Below are positions 35,917 to 48,531 of a DNA stretch of 64,000 nucleotides, piece after piece. The stretch is from Halisarca cf. caerulea. Its lineage: Eukaryota; Porifera; Demospongiae; Chondrillida; Halisarcidae. The notes beneath the pieces were generated by a model. The model was not told where the DNA came from. It did not search any database and saw nothing but the letters and a program-made list of their open reading frames with translations. Each line of letters starts with the position of its first letter. Position 1 is the first letter of the stretch. Location: positions 60,001 to 124,000 of the forward strand of contig CAUJGJ010000293.1 in assembly GCA_963170055.1 (NCBI GenBank), in the 5' to 3' direction. The position numbers and the translations under genes are program-made.

Positions 35917-37394
35917 TAGCACCACGCACATTCCCAGTGGACACACATGAAGTTTCTTAACTGCTGTGGGCGTATTTGTGTAATGTTGGATATGCTGGTG
36001 CTAATACCAATATTTGGCACTAGCACCACGCACATTCCCAGTGGACACACATGACCTTTCTGAAGTGCTGTGGGCGTATTTGTGTAGTGTTGGATATGCT
36101 GGTGCTAATACCAATATTTGGCACTAGCACCACGCACATTCCCAGTGGACACACATGACCTTTCTGAAGTGCTGTGGGCGTATTTGTGTAGTGTTGGATA
36201 TGCTGGAGCTAATACCAATATTTGGCACTAGCACCACGCACATTCCCAGTGGCCACACATGAAGTTTCTGAAGTGCTGTGGGCGTATTTGTGTAGTGTTG
36301 GATATGCTGGTGCTAATACCAATATTTGGCACTAGCACCACGCACATTCCCAGTGGACACACATGAAGTTTCTGAAGTGTTGTGGGCGTATTTGTGTAGT
36401 GTTGGATATGCTGGTGCTAATACCAATATTTGGCACTAGCACCACGCACATTCCCAGTGGACACACATGACCTTTCTGAAGTGCTGTGGGCGTATTTGTG
36501 TAGTGTTGGATATGCTGGTGCTAATACCAATATTTGACACTAGCACCACGCACATTCCCATTGTACACACATGAAGTTTTTGAAGTGCTGTGGGCGTATT
36601 TGTGTAGTGTTGGATATGCTGGTGCTAATACCAATATTTGGCACTAGCACCACGCACATTCCCAGTGGACACACATGAAGTTTCTTAACTACTGTGGGTG
36701 TATTTGTGTAATGTTGGATATGCTGGTGCTAATACCAATATTTGGAACTAGCACCGCGCACATTCCCAGTGGACGCACATGACCTTTCTGAAGTGCTGTG
36801 GGCGTATTTGTGTAGTGTTGGATATGCTGGTGCTAATACCAATATTTGGCAATAGCACCACGCACATTCCCAGTGGACACACATGACCTTTCTGAAGTGC
36901 TGTGGGCGTATTTGTGTAGTGTTGGATATGCTGGTGCTAATACCAATATTTGGCACTAGCACCACGCACATTCCCAGTGGACACACATGACCTTTCTGAA
37001 GTGCTGTGGGCGTATTTGTGTAGTGTTGGATATGCTGGTGCTAATACCAATATTATGCACTAGCACCACGCACATTTCCAGTGGACACACATGACCTTTC
37101 TGAAGTGCTGTGGGCGTATTTGTGTAGTGTTGGATATGCTGGTGCTAATACAAATATTTGGCACTAGCACCACGCACATTCCCAGTGGACACACATGAAG
37201 TTTCTGAAGTGCTGTGGGCGTATTTGTGTAGTGTTGAATATGCTGGTGCTAATACCAATATTTGGCACTAGCACCACGCACATTCCCAGTGGACACACAT
37301 GACCTTTCTGAAGTGTTGTGGGCGTATTTGTGTAGTGTTGGATATGCTGGTGCTAATACCAATATTTGGCACTAGCACCACGCACATTCCCAGT

Positions 37395-37476
37395 TGATGC
37401 ACATGACGTTTCTGTATTGCTTAGGATAAATTTGTGTATTATTGGAATTGGTGGTTCTAAGACCAAAATTTGGCAA
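37395..37476. repeat. Divergent monomer, copy 6
   Basis: It matches copy 5 except for GCTTAGGATAAA where the others have GCTGAGGATAAA. The flanking monomers agree with those of copy 5. Confidence 0.9.
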
Positions 37477-37800
37477 TAGCACCACGCACATTCCCAGTGG
37501 ACACACATGAAGTTTCTTAACTGCTGTGGGCGTATTTGTGTAATGTTGGATATGCTGGTGCTAATACCAATATTTGGCACTAGCACCACGCACATTCCCA
37601 GTGGACACACATGACCTTTCTGAAGTGCTGTGGGCGTATTTGTGTAGTGTTGGATATGCTGGTGCTAATACCAATATTTGGCACTAGCACCACGCACATT
37701 CCCAGTGGACACACATGACCTTTCTGAAGTGCTGTGGGCGTATTTGTGTAGTGTTGGATATGCTGGTGCTAATACCAATATTTGGCACTAGCACCACGCA

Positions 37801-40640
37801 CATTCCCAGTGGACACACATGAAGTTTCTTAACTACTGTGGGCGTATTTGTGTAGTGTTGGATATGCTGGTGCTAATACCAATATTTGGCACTAGCACCA
37901 CGCACATTCGCAGTGGACACACATGACCTTTCTGAAGTGCTGTGGGTGTATTTGTGTAGTGTTGGATATGCTGGTGCTAATACCAATATTTGGCATTAGC
38001 ACCACGCACATTCGCAGTGGACACACATGACCTTTCTGAAGTGCTGTGGGCGTATTTGTGTAGTGTTGGATATGCTGGTGCTAATACCAATATTTGGCAC
38101 TAGCACCACGCACATTCCCAGTGGACACACATGACCTTTCTGAAGTGCTGTGGGCGTATTTGTGTAGTGTTGGATATGCTGGTGCTAATACCAATATTTG
38201 GCACTAGCACCACGCACATTCCCAGTGGACACACATGACCTTTCTGAAGTGCTGTGGGCGTATTTGTGTAGTGTTGGATATGCTGGCGCTAATACCAATA
38301 TTTGGCACTAGCACCACGCACATTCCAAGTGGACACACATGACCTTTCTGAAGTGCTGTGGGCGTATTTGTGTAGTGTTGGATATGCTGGTGCTAATACC
38401 AATATTTGGCACTAGCACCACGTACATTCCCAGTGGACACACATGAAGTTTCTGAAGTGCTGTGGGCGTATTTGTGTAGTGTTGGATATGCTGGTGCTAA
38501 TACCAATATTTGGCACTAACACCACGCACATTCCCAGTGGACACACATGACCTTTCTGAAGTGCTGTGGGCTTATTTGTGTAGTGTTGGATATGCTGGTG
38601 CTAATACCAATATTTGGCACTAGCACCACGCACATTCCCAGTGGACACACATGACCTTTCTGAAGTGCTGTGGGCGTATTTGTGTAGTGTTGGATATGCT
38701 GGTGCAAATACCAATATTTGGCACTAGCACCACGCACATTCCCAGTGGACACACATGACCTTTCTGAAGTGCTGTGGGTGTATTTGTGTAGTGTTGGATA
38801 TGCTGGTGCTAATACCAATATTTGGCACTAGCACCACGCACATTCCCAGTGGACACACATGACCTTTCTGAAGTGCTGTGGGCGTATTTGTGTAGTGTTG
38901 GATATGCTGGTGCTAATACCAATATTTGGCACTAGCACCACGCACATTCCCAGTGGACACTCATGACCTTTCTGAAGTGCTGTGGGCGTATTTGTGTAGT
39001 GTTGGATATGCTGGTGCTAATACCAATATTTGGCACTAGCACCACGCACATTCCCAGTGAACACACATGAAGTTTCTGAAGTGCTGTGGGCGTAATTGTG
39101 TAGTGTTTGATATGCTGGTGCTAATACCAATATTTGGCACTAGCACCACGCACATTCCCAGTGGACACACATGACCTTTCTGAAGTGCTGTGGGCGTATT
39201 TGTGTAGTGTTGGATATGCTGGTGCTAATACCAATATTTGGCACTAGCACCGCGCACATTCCCATTGTACACACATCAAGTTTCTGAAGTGCTGTGGGCG
39301 TATTTGTGTAGTGTTGGATATGCTGGTGCTAATACCAATATTTGGCACTAGCACCACGCACATTCCCAGTGGACACACATGAAGTTTCTGAAGTGCTGTG
39401 GGCGTAATTGTGTAGTGTTGGATATGCTGGTGCTAATACCAATATTTGGCACTAGCACCACGCACATTCCCAGTGGACACACATGACCTTTCTGAAGTGC
39501 TGTGGGCGTATTTGTGTAGTGTTGGATATGCTGGTGCTAATACCAATATTTGGCACTAGCACCACGCACATTCCCAGTGGACACACATGACCTTTCTGAA
39601 GTGCTGTGGGCGTATTTGTGTAGTGTTGGATATGCTGGTGCTAATACCAATATTTGGCACTAGCACCACGCACATTCCCAGTGGACACACATGAAGTTTC
39701 TTAACTACTGTGGGCGTATTTGTGTAATGTTGGATATGCTGGTGCTAATACCAATATTTGGCACTAGCACCGCGCACATTCCCAGTGGACACACATGACC
39801 TTTCTGAAGTGCTGTGGGCGTATTTGTGTAGTGTTGGATATGCTTGTCCTAATACAATATTTGTCAATAGCACCACGCACATTCCCAGTGGACACACGTG
39901 AAGTTTCTGAAGTGCTGTGGGCGTAATTGTGTAGTGTTGGATATGCTGGTGCTAATACCAATATTTGGCACTAGCACCACGCACATTCCCAGTGGACACA
40001 CATGACCTTTCTGAAGTGCTGTGGGCGTATTTGTGTAGTGTTGGATATGCTGGTGCTAATACCAATATTTGGCAATAGCACCACGCACATTCCCAGTGGA
40101 CACACATGAAGTTTCTGAAGTGCTGTGGGCGTAATTGTGTAGTGTTGGATATGCTGGTGCTAATACCAATATTTGGCACTAGCACCACGCACTTTCCCAG
40201 TGGACACACATGACCTTTCTGAAGTGCTGTGGGCGTATTTGTGTAGTGTTGGATATGCTGGTGCTAATACCAATATTTGGCACTAGCACCACGCACATTC
40301 CCAGTGGACACACATGACCTTTCTGAAGTGCTGTGGGCGTATTTGTGTAGTGTTGGATATGCTGGTGCTAATACCAATATTTGGCACTAGCACCACGCAC
40401 ATTCCCAGTGGACACACATGACCTTTCTGAAGTGCTGTGGGCGTATTTGTGTAGTGTTGGATATGCTGGTGCTAATACCAATATTTGGCACTAGCACCAC
40501 GCACATTCCCAGTGGACACACATGAAGTTTCTGAAGTGCTGTGGGCGTATTTGTGTAGTGTTGGATATGCTGGTGCTAATACCAATATTTGGCACTAGCA
40601 CCACGCACATTCCCAGTGGACACACATGACCTTTCTGAAG
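37801..40640. repeat. Homogeneous P-rich subdomain
   Basis: It is mostly type P with sparse private marks: CATTCGCAGTGG in two successive monomers (about 37,908 and 38,012), GCTGGCGCTAA (about 38,285), GGACACTCATG (about 38,960), ACATCAAG (about 39,275), GGACACACGTG (about 39,893) and repeated GGGCGTAATTG monomers at about 39.1, 39.4, 39.9 and 40.1 kb. No higher-order unit was obvious to me here. Confidence 0.75.
39830..39932. repeat. 103-bp monomer, clustered substitutions
   Basis: It reads GATATGCTTGTCCTAATACAATATTTGTCAATAG where canonical copies have TGGTGCTAATACC and TTTGGCACTAG. One C is missing (TACAATATT for TACCAATATT), and several other changes lie within about 30 bp, disrupting the dyad. 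It is the most altered copy in this otherwise homogeneous stretch. Confidence 0.9.
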
Positions 40641-43600
40641 TGCTGTGGGCGTATTTGTGTAGTGTTGGATATGCTGGCGCTAATACCAATATTTGACACT
40701 AGCACCACGCACATTCCCATTGTACACACATGAAGTTTCTGAAGTGCTGTGGGCGTATTTGTGTAGTGTTGGATATGCTGGTGCTAATACCAATATTTGG
40801 CACTAGCACCACGCACATTCCCAGCGGACACACATGAAGTTTCTTAACTACTGTGGGCGTATTTGTGTAATGTTGGATATGCTGGTGCTAATACCAATAT
40901 TTGGCACTAGCACCGCGCACATTCCCAGTGGACAAACATGACCTTTCTGAAGTGCTGTGGGCGTATTTGTGTAGTGTTGGATATGCTGGTGCTAATACCA
41001 ATATTTGGCATTAGCACCACGCACATTCCCAGTGGACACACATGACCTTTCTGAAGTGCTGTGGGCGTATTTGTGTAGTGTTGGATATGCTGGTGCTAAT
41101 ACCAATATTTGGCACTAGCACCACGCACATTCCCAGTGGACACACATGACCTTTCTGAAGTGCTGTGGGCGTATTTGTGTAGTGTTGGATATGCTGGTGC
41201 TAATACCAATATTTGGCACTAGCACCACGCACATTCCCAGTGGACACACATGAAGTTTCTGAAGTGCTGTGGGCGTATTTGTGTAGTGTTGGATATGCTG
41301 GTGCTAATACCAATATTTGGCACTAGCACCACGCACATTCCCAGTGGACACACATGACCTTTCTGAAGTGCTGTGGGCGTATTTGTGTAGTGTTGGATAT
41401 GCTGGTGCTAATACCAATATTTGGCACTAGCACCACGCAAATTCCCAGTGGACACACATGACCTTTCTGAAGTGCTGTGGGCGTATTTGTGTAGTGTTGG
41501 ATATGCTGGTGCTAATACCAATATTTGGCACTAGCACCACGCACATTCCCAGTGGACACACATGAAGTTTCTGAAGTGCTGTGGGCGTATTTGTGTAGTG
41601 TTGGATATGCTGGTGCTAATACCAATATTTGACACTAGCACCACGCACATTCCCAGTGGACACACATGACCTTTCTGAAGTGCTGTGGGCGTATTTGTGT
41701 AGTGTTGGATATGCTGGTGCTAATACCAATATTTGGCACTAGCACCACGCACATTCCCAGTGGACACACATGACCTTTCTGAAGTGCTGTGGGCGTATTT
41801 GTGTAGTGTTGGATATGCTGGTGCTAATACCAATATTTGGCACTAGCACCACGCACATTCCCAGTGGACACACATGACCTTTCTGAAGTGCTGTGGGCGT
41901 ATTTGTGTAGTGTTGGATATGCTGGTGCTAATACCAATATTTGGCACTAGCACCACGCACATTCCCAGTGGACACACATGAAGTTTCTGAAGTGCTGTGG
42001 GCGTATTTGTGTAGTGTTGGATATGCTGGTGCTAATACCAATATTTGACACTAGCACCACGCACATTCCCAGTGGACACACATGACCTTTCTGAAGTGCT
42101 GTGGGCGTATTTGTGTAGTGTTGGATATGCTGGTGCTAATACCAATATTTGGCACTAGCACCACGCACATTCCCAGTGGACACACATGAAGTTTCTGAAG
42201 TGCTGTGGGCGTATTTGTGTAGTGTTGGATATGCTGGTGCTAATACCAATATTTGGCACTAGCACCACGCACATTCCCAGTGGACACACATGAAGTTTCT
42301 GAAGTGCTGTGGGCGTATTTGTGTAGTGTTGGATATGCTGGTGCTAATACCAATATTTGGCAATAGCACCACGCACATTCCCAGTGGACACACATGACCT
42401 TTCTGAAGTGCTGTGGGCGTATTTGTGTAGTGTTGGATATGCTGGTGCTAATACCAATATTTGGCACTAGCACCACGCACATTCCCAGTGGACACACATG
42501 ACCTTTCTGAAGTGCTGTGGGCGTATTTGTGTAGTGTTGGATATGCTGGTGCTAATACCAATATTTGGCACTAGCACCACGCACATTCCCAGTGGACACA
42601 CATGAAGTTTCTGAAGTGCTGTGGGCGTATTTGTGTAGTGTTGGATATGCTGGTGCTAATACCAATATTTGGCACTAGCACCACGCACATTCCCAGTGGA
42701 CACACATGACCTTTCTGAAGTGCTGTGGGCGTATTTGTGTAGTGTTGGATATGCTGGTGCTAATACCAATATTTGGCACTAGCACCACGCAAATTCCCAG
42801 TGGACACACATGACCTTTCTGAAGTGCTGTGGGCGTATTTGTGTAGTGTTGGATATGCTGGTGCTAATACCAATATTTGGCACTAGCACCACGCACATTC
42901 CCAGTGGACACACATGAAGTTTCTGAAGTGCTGTGGGCGTATTTGTGTAGTGTTGGATATGCTGGTGCTAATACCAATATTTGACACTAGCACCACGCAC
43001 ATTCCCAGTGGACACACATGACCTTTCTGAAGTGCTGTGGGCGTATTTGTGTAGTGTTGGATATGCTGGTGCTAATACCAATATTTGGCACTAGCACCAC
43101 GCACATTCCCAGTGGACACACATGACCTTACTGAAGTGCTGTGGGCGTATTTGTGTAGTGTTGGATATGCTGGTGCTAATACCAATATTTGGCACTAGCA
43201 CCACGCACATTCCCAGTGGACACACATGACCTTTCTGAAGTGCTGTGGGCGTATTTGTGTAGTGTTGGATATGCTGGTGCTAATACCAATATTTGGCACT
43301 AGCACCACGCACATTCCCAGTGGACACACATGAAGTTTCTGAAGTGCTGTGGGCGTATTTGTGTAGTGTTGGATATGCTGGTGCTAATACCAATATTTGA
43401 CACTAGCACCACGCACATTCCCAGTGGACACACATGACCTTTCTGAAGTGCTGTGGGCGTATTTGTGTAGTGTTGGATATGCTGGTGCTAATACCAATAT
43501 TTGGCACTAGCACCACGCACATTCCCAGTGGACACACATGAAGTTTCTGAAGTGCTGTGGGCGTATTTGTGTAGTGTTGGATATGCTGGTGCTAATACCA

Positions 43601-45908
43601 ATATTTGGCAATAGCACCACGCACATTCCCAGTGGACACACATGACCTTTCTGAAGTGCTGTGGGCGTATTTGTGTAGTGTTGGATATGCTGGTGCTAAT
43701 ACCAATATTTGGCACTAGCACCACGCACATTCCCAGTGGACACACATGAAGTTTCTTAACTACTGTGGGCGTATTTGTGTAATGTTGGATATGCTGGTGC
43801 TAATACCAATATTTGGCACTAGCACCGCGCACATTCCCAGTGGACACACATGACCTTTCTGAAGTGCTGTGGGCGTATTTGTGTAGTGTTGGATATGCTG
43901 GTGCTAATACCAATATTTGGCATTAGCACCACGCACATTCCCAGTGGACACACATGACCATTCTGAAGTGCTGTGGGCGTATTTGTGTAGTGTTGGATAT
44001 GCTGGTGCTAATACCAATATTTGGCACTAGCACCACGCACATTCCCAGTGGAAACAGATGAAGTTTCTGAAGTGCTGTGGGCGTATTTGTGTAGTGTTGG
44101 ATATGCTGGTGCTAATACCAATATTTGGCAATAGCACCACGCACATTCCCAGTGGACACACATGACCTTTCTGAAGTGCTGTGGGCGTATTTGTGTAGTG
44201 TTGGATATGCTGGTGCTAATACCAATATTTGGCACTAGCACCACGCACATTCCCAGTGGACACACATGACCTTTCTGAAGTGCTGTGGGCGTATTTGTGT
44301 AGTGTTGGATATGCTGGTGCTAATACCAATATTTGGCACTAACACCACGCACATTCCCAGTGGACACACATGACCTTTCTGAAGTGCTGTGGGCGTATTT
44401 GTGTAGTGTTGGATATGCTGGTGCTAATACCAATATTTGGCACTAGCACCACGCACATTCCCAGTGGACACACATGAAGTTTCTGAAGTGCTGTGGGCGT
44501 ATTTGTGTAGTGTTGGATATGCTGGTGCTAATACCAATATTTGGCACTAGCACCACGCACATTCCCAGTGGACACACATGACCTTTCTGAAGTGCTGTGG
44601 GCGTATTTGTGTAGTGTTGGATATGCTGGTGCTAATACCAATATTTGGCACTAGCACCACGCACATTCCCAGTGGACACACATGACCTTTCTGAAGTGCT
44701 GTGGGCGTATTTGTGTAGTGTTGGATATGCTGGTGCTAATACCAATATTTGGCACTAGCACCACGCACATTCCCAGTGGACACACATGAAGTTTCTGAAG
44801 TGCTGTGGGCGTATTTGTGTAGTGTTGGATATGCTGGTGCTAATACCAATATTTGGCACTAGCACCACGCACATTCCCAGTGGACACACATGAAGTTTCT
44901 GAAGTGCTGTGGGCGTATTTGTGTAGTGTTGGATATGCTGGTGCTAATACCAATATTTGACACTAGCACCACGCACATTCCCAGTGGACACACATGACCT
45001 TTCTGAAGTGCTGTGGGCGTATTTGTGTAGTGTTGGATATGCTGGTGCTAATACCAATATTTGGCACTAGCACCACGCACATTCCCAGTGGACACACATG
45101 AAGTTTCTGAAGTGCTGTGGGCGTATTTGTGTAGTGTTGGATATGCTGGTGCTAATACCAATATTTGGCAATAGCACCACGCACATTCCCAGTGGACACA
45201 CATGACCTTTCTGAAGTGCTGTGGGCGTATTTGTGTAGTGTTGGATATGCTGGTGCTAATACCAATATTTGGCACTAGCACCACGCACATTCCCAGTGGA
45301 CACACATGAAGTTTCTTAACTACTGTGGGCGTATTTGTGTAATGTTGGATATGCTGGTGCTAATACCAATATTTGGCACTAGCACCGCGCACATTCCCAG
45401 TGGACACACATGACCTTTCTGAAGTGCTGTGGTCGTATTTGTGTAGTGTTGGATATGCTGGTGCTAATACCAATATTTGGCACTAGCACCACGCACATTC
45501 CCGGTGGACACACATGAAGTTTCTTAACTGCTGTGGGCGTATTTGTGTAGTGTTGGATATGCTGGTGCTAATACCAATATTTGGCACTAGCACCACGCAC
45601 ATTCCCAGTGGACACACATGACCTTTCTGAAGTGCTGTGGGCGTATTTGTGTAGTGTTGGATATGCTGGTGCTAATACCAATATTTGGCACTAGCACCAC
45701 GCACATTCCCAGTGGACACACATGAAGTTTCTTAACTACTGTGGGCGTATTTGTGTAATGTTGGATATGCTGGTGCTAATACCAATATTTGGCACTAGCA
45801 CCACGCACATTCCCAGTGGACACACATGAAGTTTCTTAAATACTGTGGGCGTATTTGTGTAATGTTGGATATGCTGGTGCTAATACCAATATTTGGTACT
45901 AGCACCGC
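40641..45908. repeat. Homogeneous subdomain, second copy of the 13-mer and 15-17 kb blocks
   Basis: The order nP kP nQ dP nP nP nQ dP nQ occurs from about 41.33 kb and again from about 42.68 kb, offset 1,352. It equals the first nine monomers of the 9,090-10,441 unit. The first copy has one additional Q and lacks aP. From about 43.72 to 45.16 kb the series TTCTTAACTAC, CACCGCGC, CATTAG/GACCATTCTG, GTGGAAACAGATGAAG, then iP nP aP nQ nP nP nQ nQ dP nQ reproduces 15.43-16.87 kb (offset 28,285). The TTCTTAAATAC / GGTACTAGCACCGCG pair occurs at about 45.84-45.91 kb. Confidence 0.86.
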
Positions 45909-48531
45909 GCACATTCCCAGTGGACACACATGACCTTTCTGAAGTGCTGTGGGCGTATTTGTGTAGTGTTGGATATGCTGGTGCTAATACCAATATTTGG
46001 CACTAGCACCACGCACATTCCCGGTGGACACACATGAAGTTTCTTAACTGCTGTGGGCGTATTTGTGTAGTGTTGGATATGCTGGTGCTAATACCAATAT
46101 TTGGCACTAGCACCACGCACATTCCCAGTGGACACACATGACCTTTCTGAAGTGCTGTGGGCGTATTTGTGTAGTGTTGGATATGCTGGTGCTAATACCA
46201 ATATTTGGCACTAGCACCACGCACATTCCCAGTGGACACACATGAAGTTTCTTAACTACTGTGGGCGTATTTGTGTAATGTTGGATATGCTGGTGCTAAT
46301 ACCAATATTTGGCACTAGCACCGCGCACATTCCCAGTGGACACACATGACCTTTCTGAAGTGCTGTGGGCGTATTTGTGTAGTGTTGGATATGCTGGTGC
46401 TAATACCAATATTTGGCATTAGCACCACGCACATTCCCAGTGGACACACATGACCTTTCTGAAGTGCTGTGGGCGTATTTGTGTAGTGTTGGATATGCTG
46501 GTGCTAATACCAATATTTGGCACTAGCACCACGCACATTCCCAGTGGACACACATGACCTTTCTGAAGTGCTGTGGGCGTATTTGTGTAGTGTTGGATAT
46601 GCTGGTGCTAATACCAATATTTGGCACTAGCACTACGCACATTCCCATTGGACACACATGAAGTTTCTGAAGTGCTGTGGGCGTATTTGTGTAGTGTTGG
46701 ATATGCTGGTGCTAATACCAATATTTGGCAATAGCACCACGCACATTCCCAGTGGACACACATGACCTTTCTGAAGTGCTGTGGGCGTATTTGTGTAGTT
46801 TTGGATATGCTGGTGCTAATACCAATATTTGGCACTAGCACCACGCACATTCCCAGTGGACACACATGACCTTTCTGAAGTGCTGTGGGCGTATTTGTGT
46901 AGTGTTGGATATGCTGGTGCTAATACCAATATTTGGCACTAGCACCACGCACATTTCCGGTGGACACACATGAAGTTTCTGAAGTGCTGTGGGCGTATTT
47001 GTGTAGTGTTGGATATGCTGGTGCTAATACCAATATTTGGCACTAGCACCACGCACATTCCAAGTGGACACACATGAAGTTTCTGAAGTGCTGTGGGCGT
47101 ATTTGTGTAGTTTTGGATATGCTGGTGCTAATACCAATATTTGGCACTAGCACCACGCACATTCCCAGTGAACACACATGACCTTTCTGAAGTGCTGTGG
47201 GCGTATTTGTGTAGTTTTGGATATGCTGGTGCTAATACCAATATTTGGCACTAGCACCACGCACATTCCCAGTGGACACACATGACCTTTCTGAAGTGCT
47301 GTGGGCGTATTTGTGTAGTGTTGGATATGCTGGTGCTAATACCAATATTTGGCACTAGCACCACGCACATTCCCGGTGGACACACATGAAGTTTCTTAAC
47401 TGCTGTGGGCGTATTTGTGTAGTGTTGGATATGCTGGTGCTAATACCAATATTTGGCACTAGCACCACGCACATTCCCAGTGGACACACATGACCTTTCT
47501 GAAGTGCTGTGGGCGTATTTGTGTAGTGTTGGATATGCTGGTGCTAATACCAATATTTGGCACTAGCACCACGCACATTCCCAGTGGACACACATGAAGT
47601 TTCTTAACTACTGTGGGCGTATTTGTGTAATGTTGGATATGCTGGTGCTAATACCAATATTTGGCACTAGCACCGCGCACATTCCCAGTGGACACACATG
47701 ACCTTTCTGAAGTGCTGTGGGCGTATTTGTGTAGTGTTGGATATGCTGGTGCTAATACCAATATTTGGCATTAGCACCACGCACATTCCCAGTGGACACA
47801 CATGACCTTTCTGAAGTGCTGTGGGCGTATTTGTGTAGTGTTGGATATGCTGGTGCTAATACCAATATTTGGCACTAGCACCACGCACATTCCCAGTGGA
47901 CACACATGACCTTTCTGAAGTGCTGTGGGCGTATTTGTGTAGTGTTGGATATGCTGGTGCTAATACCAATATTTGGCACTAGCACTACGCACATTCCCAT
48001 TGGACACACATGAAGTTTCTGAAGTGCTGTGGGCGTATTTGTGTAGTGTTGGATATGCTGGTGCTAATACCAATATTTGGCAATAGCACCACGCACATTC
48101 CCAGTGGACACACATGACCTTTCTGAAGTGCTGTGGGCGTATTTGTGTAGTTTTGGATATGCTGGTGCTAATACCAATATTTGGCACTAGCACCACGCAC
48201 ATTCCCAGTGGACACACATGACCTTTCTGAAGTGCTGTGGGCGTATTTGTGTAGTGTTGGATATGCTGGTGCTAATACCAATATTTGGCACTAGCACCAC
48301 GCACATTTCCGGTGGACACACATGAAGTTTCTGAAGTGCTGTGGGCGTATTTGTGTAGTGTTGGATATGCTGGTGCTAATACCAATATTTGGCACTAGCA
48401 CCACGCACATTCCAAGTGGACACACATGAAGTTTCTGAAGTGCTGTGGGCGTATTTGTGTAGTTTTGGATATGCTGGTGCTAATACCAATATTTGGCACT
48501 AGCACCACGCACATTCCCAGTGAACACACAT
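45909..48531. repeat. 13-monomer (1,352-bp) tandem duplication at the domain boundary
   Basis: Bases 45,909-47,179 match 47,261-48,531 at an offset of 1,352 bp. Shared marks are CCCGGTGG / TTCTTAACTGC, TTCTTAACTAC, CACCGCGC, CATTAG, the private CACTACGCAC with CCCATTGGACAC (46,631 and 47,983), GGCAATAG, GTAGTTTTGG, CATTTCCGGTGG with GAAGTTTC, TTCCAAGTGG and GTTTTGG with GTGAACAC. The match ends at TGACCTTTC against TGAAGTTTC. Part of the unit is also present at 19.5-19.9 kb without the CACTACGC mark. Confidence 0.87.

Larger units (their letters stand above)
32701..37800. repeat. Subdomain carrying five divergent monomers
   Basis: Otherwise canonical P and Q monomers are interrupted by the divergent type (TTGATGCACATGACG...) at 32.8, 33.9, 34.4, 35.8 and 37.4 kb. 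Spacings are 1,040, 520, 1,456 and 1,560 bp (10, 5, 14 and 15 monomers). Four of the five are preceded by GAAGTGTTGTGGG. The downstream monomers vary: three copies continue with GGCAATAGCACC then TTCTTAACTGC, the first with a CCCATTGTAC monomer, the third with GCAAAACGC. No length variant was found in this domain. Confidence 0.87.
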
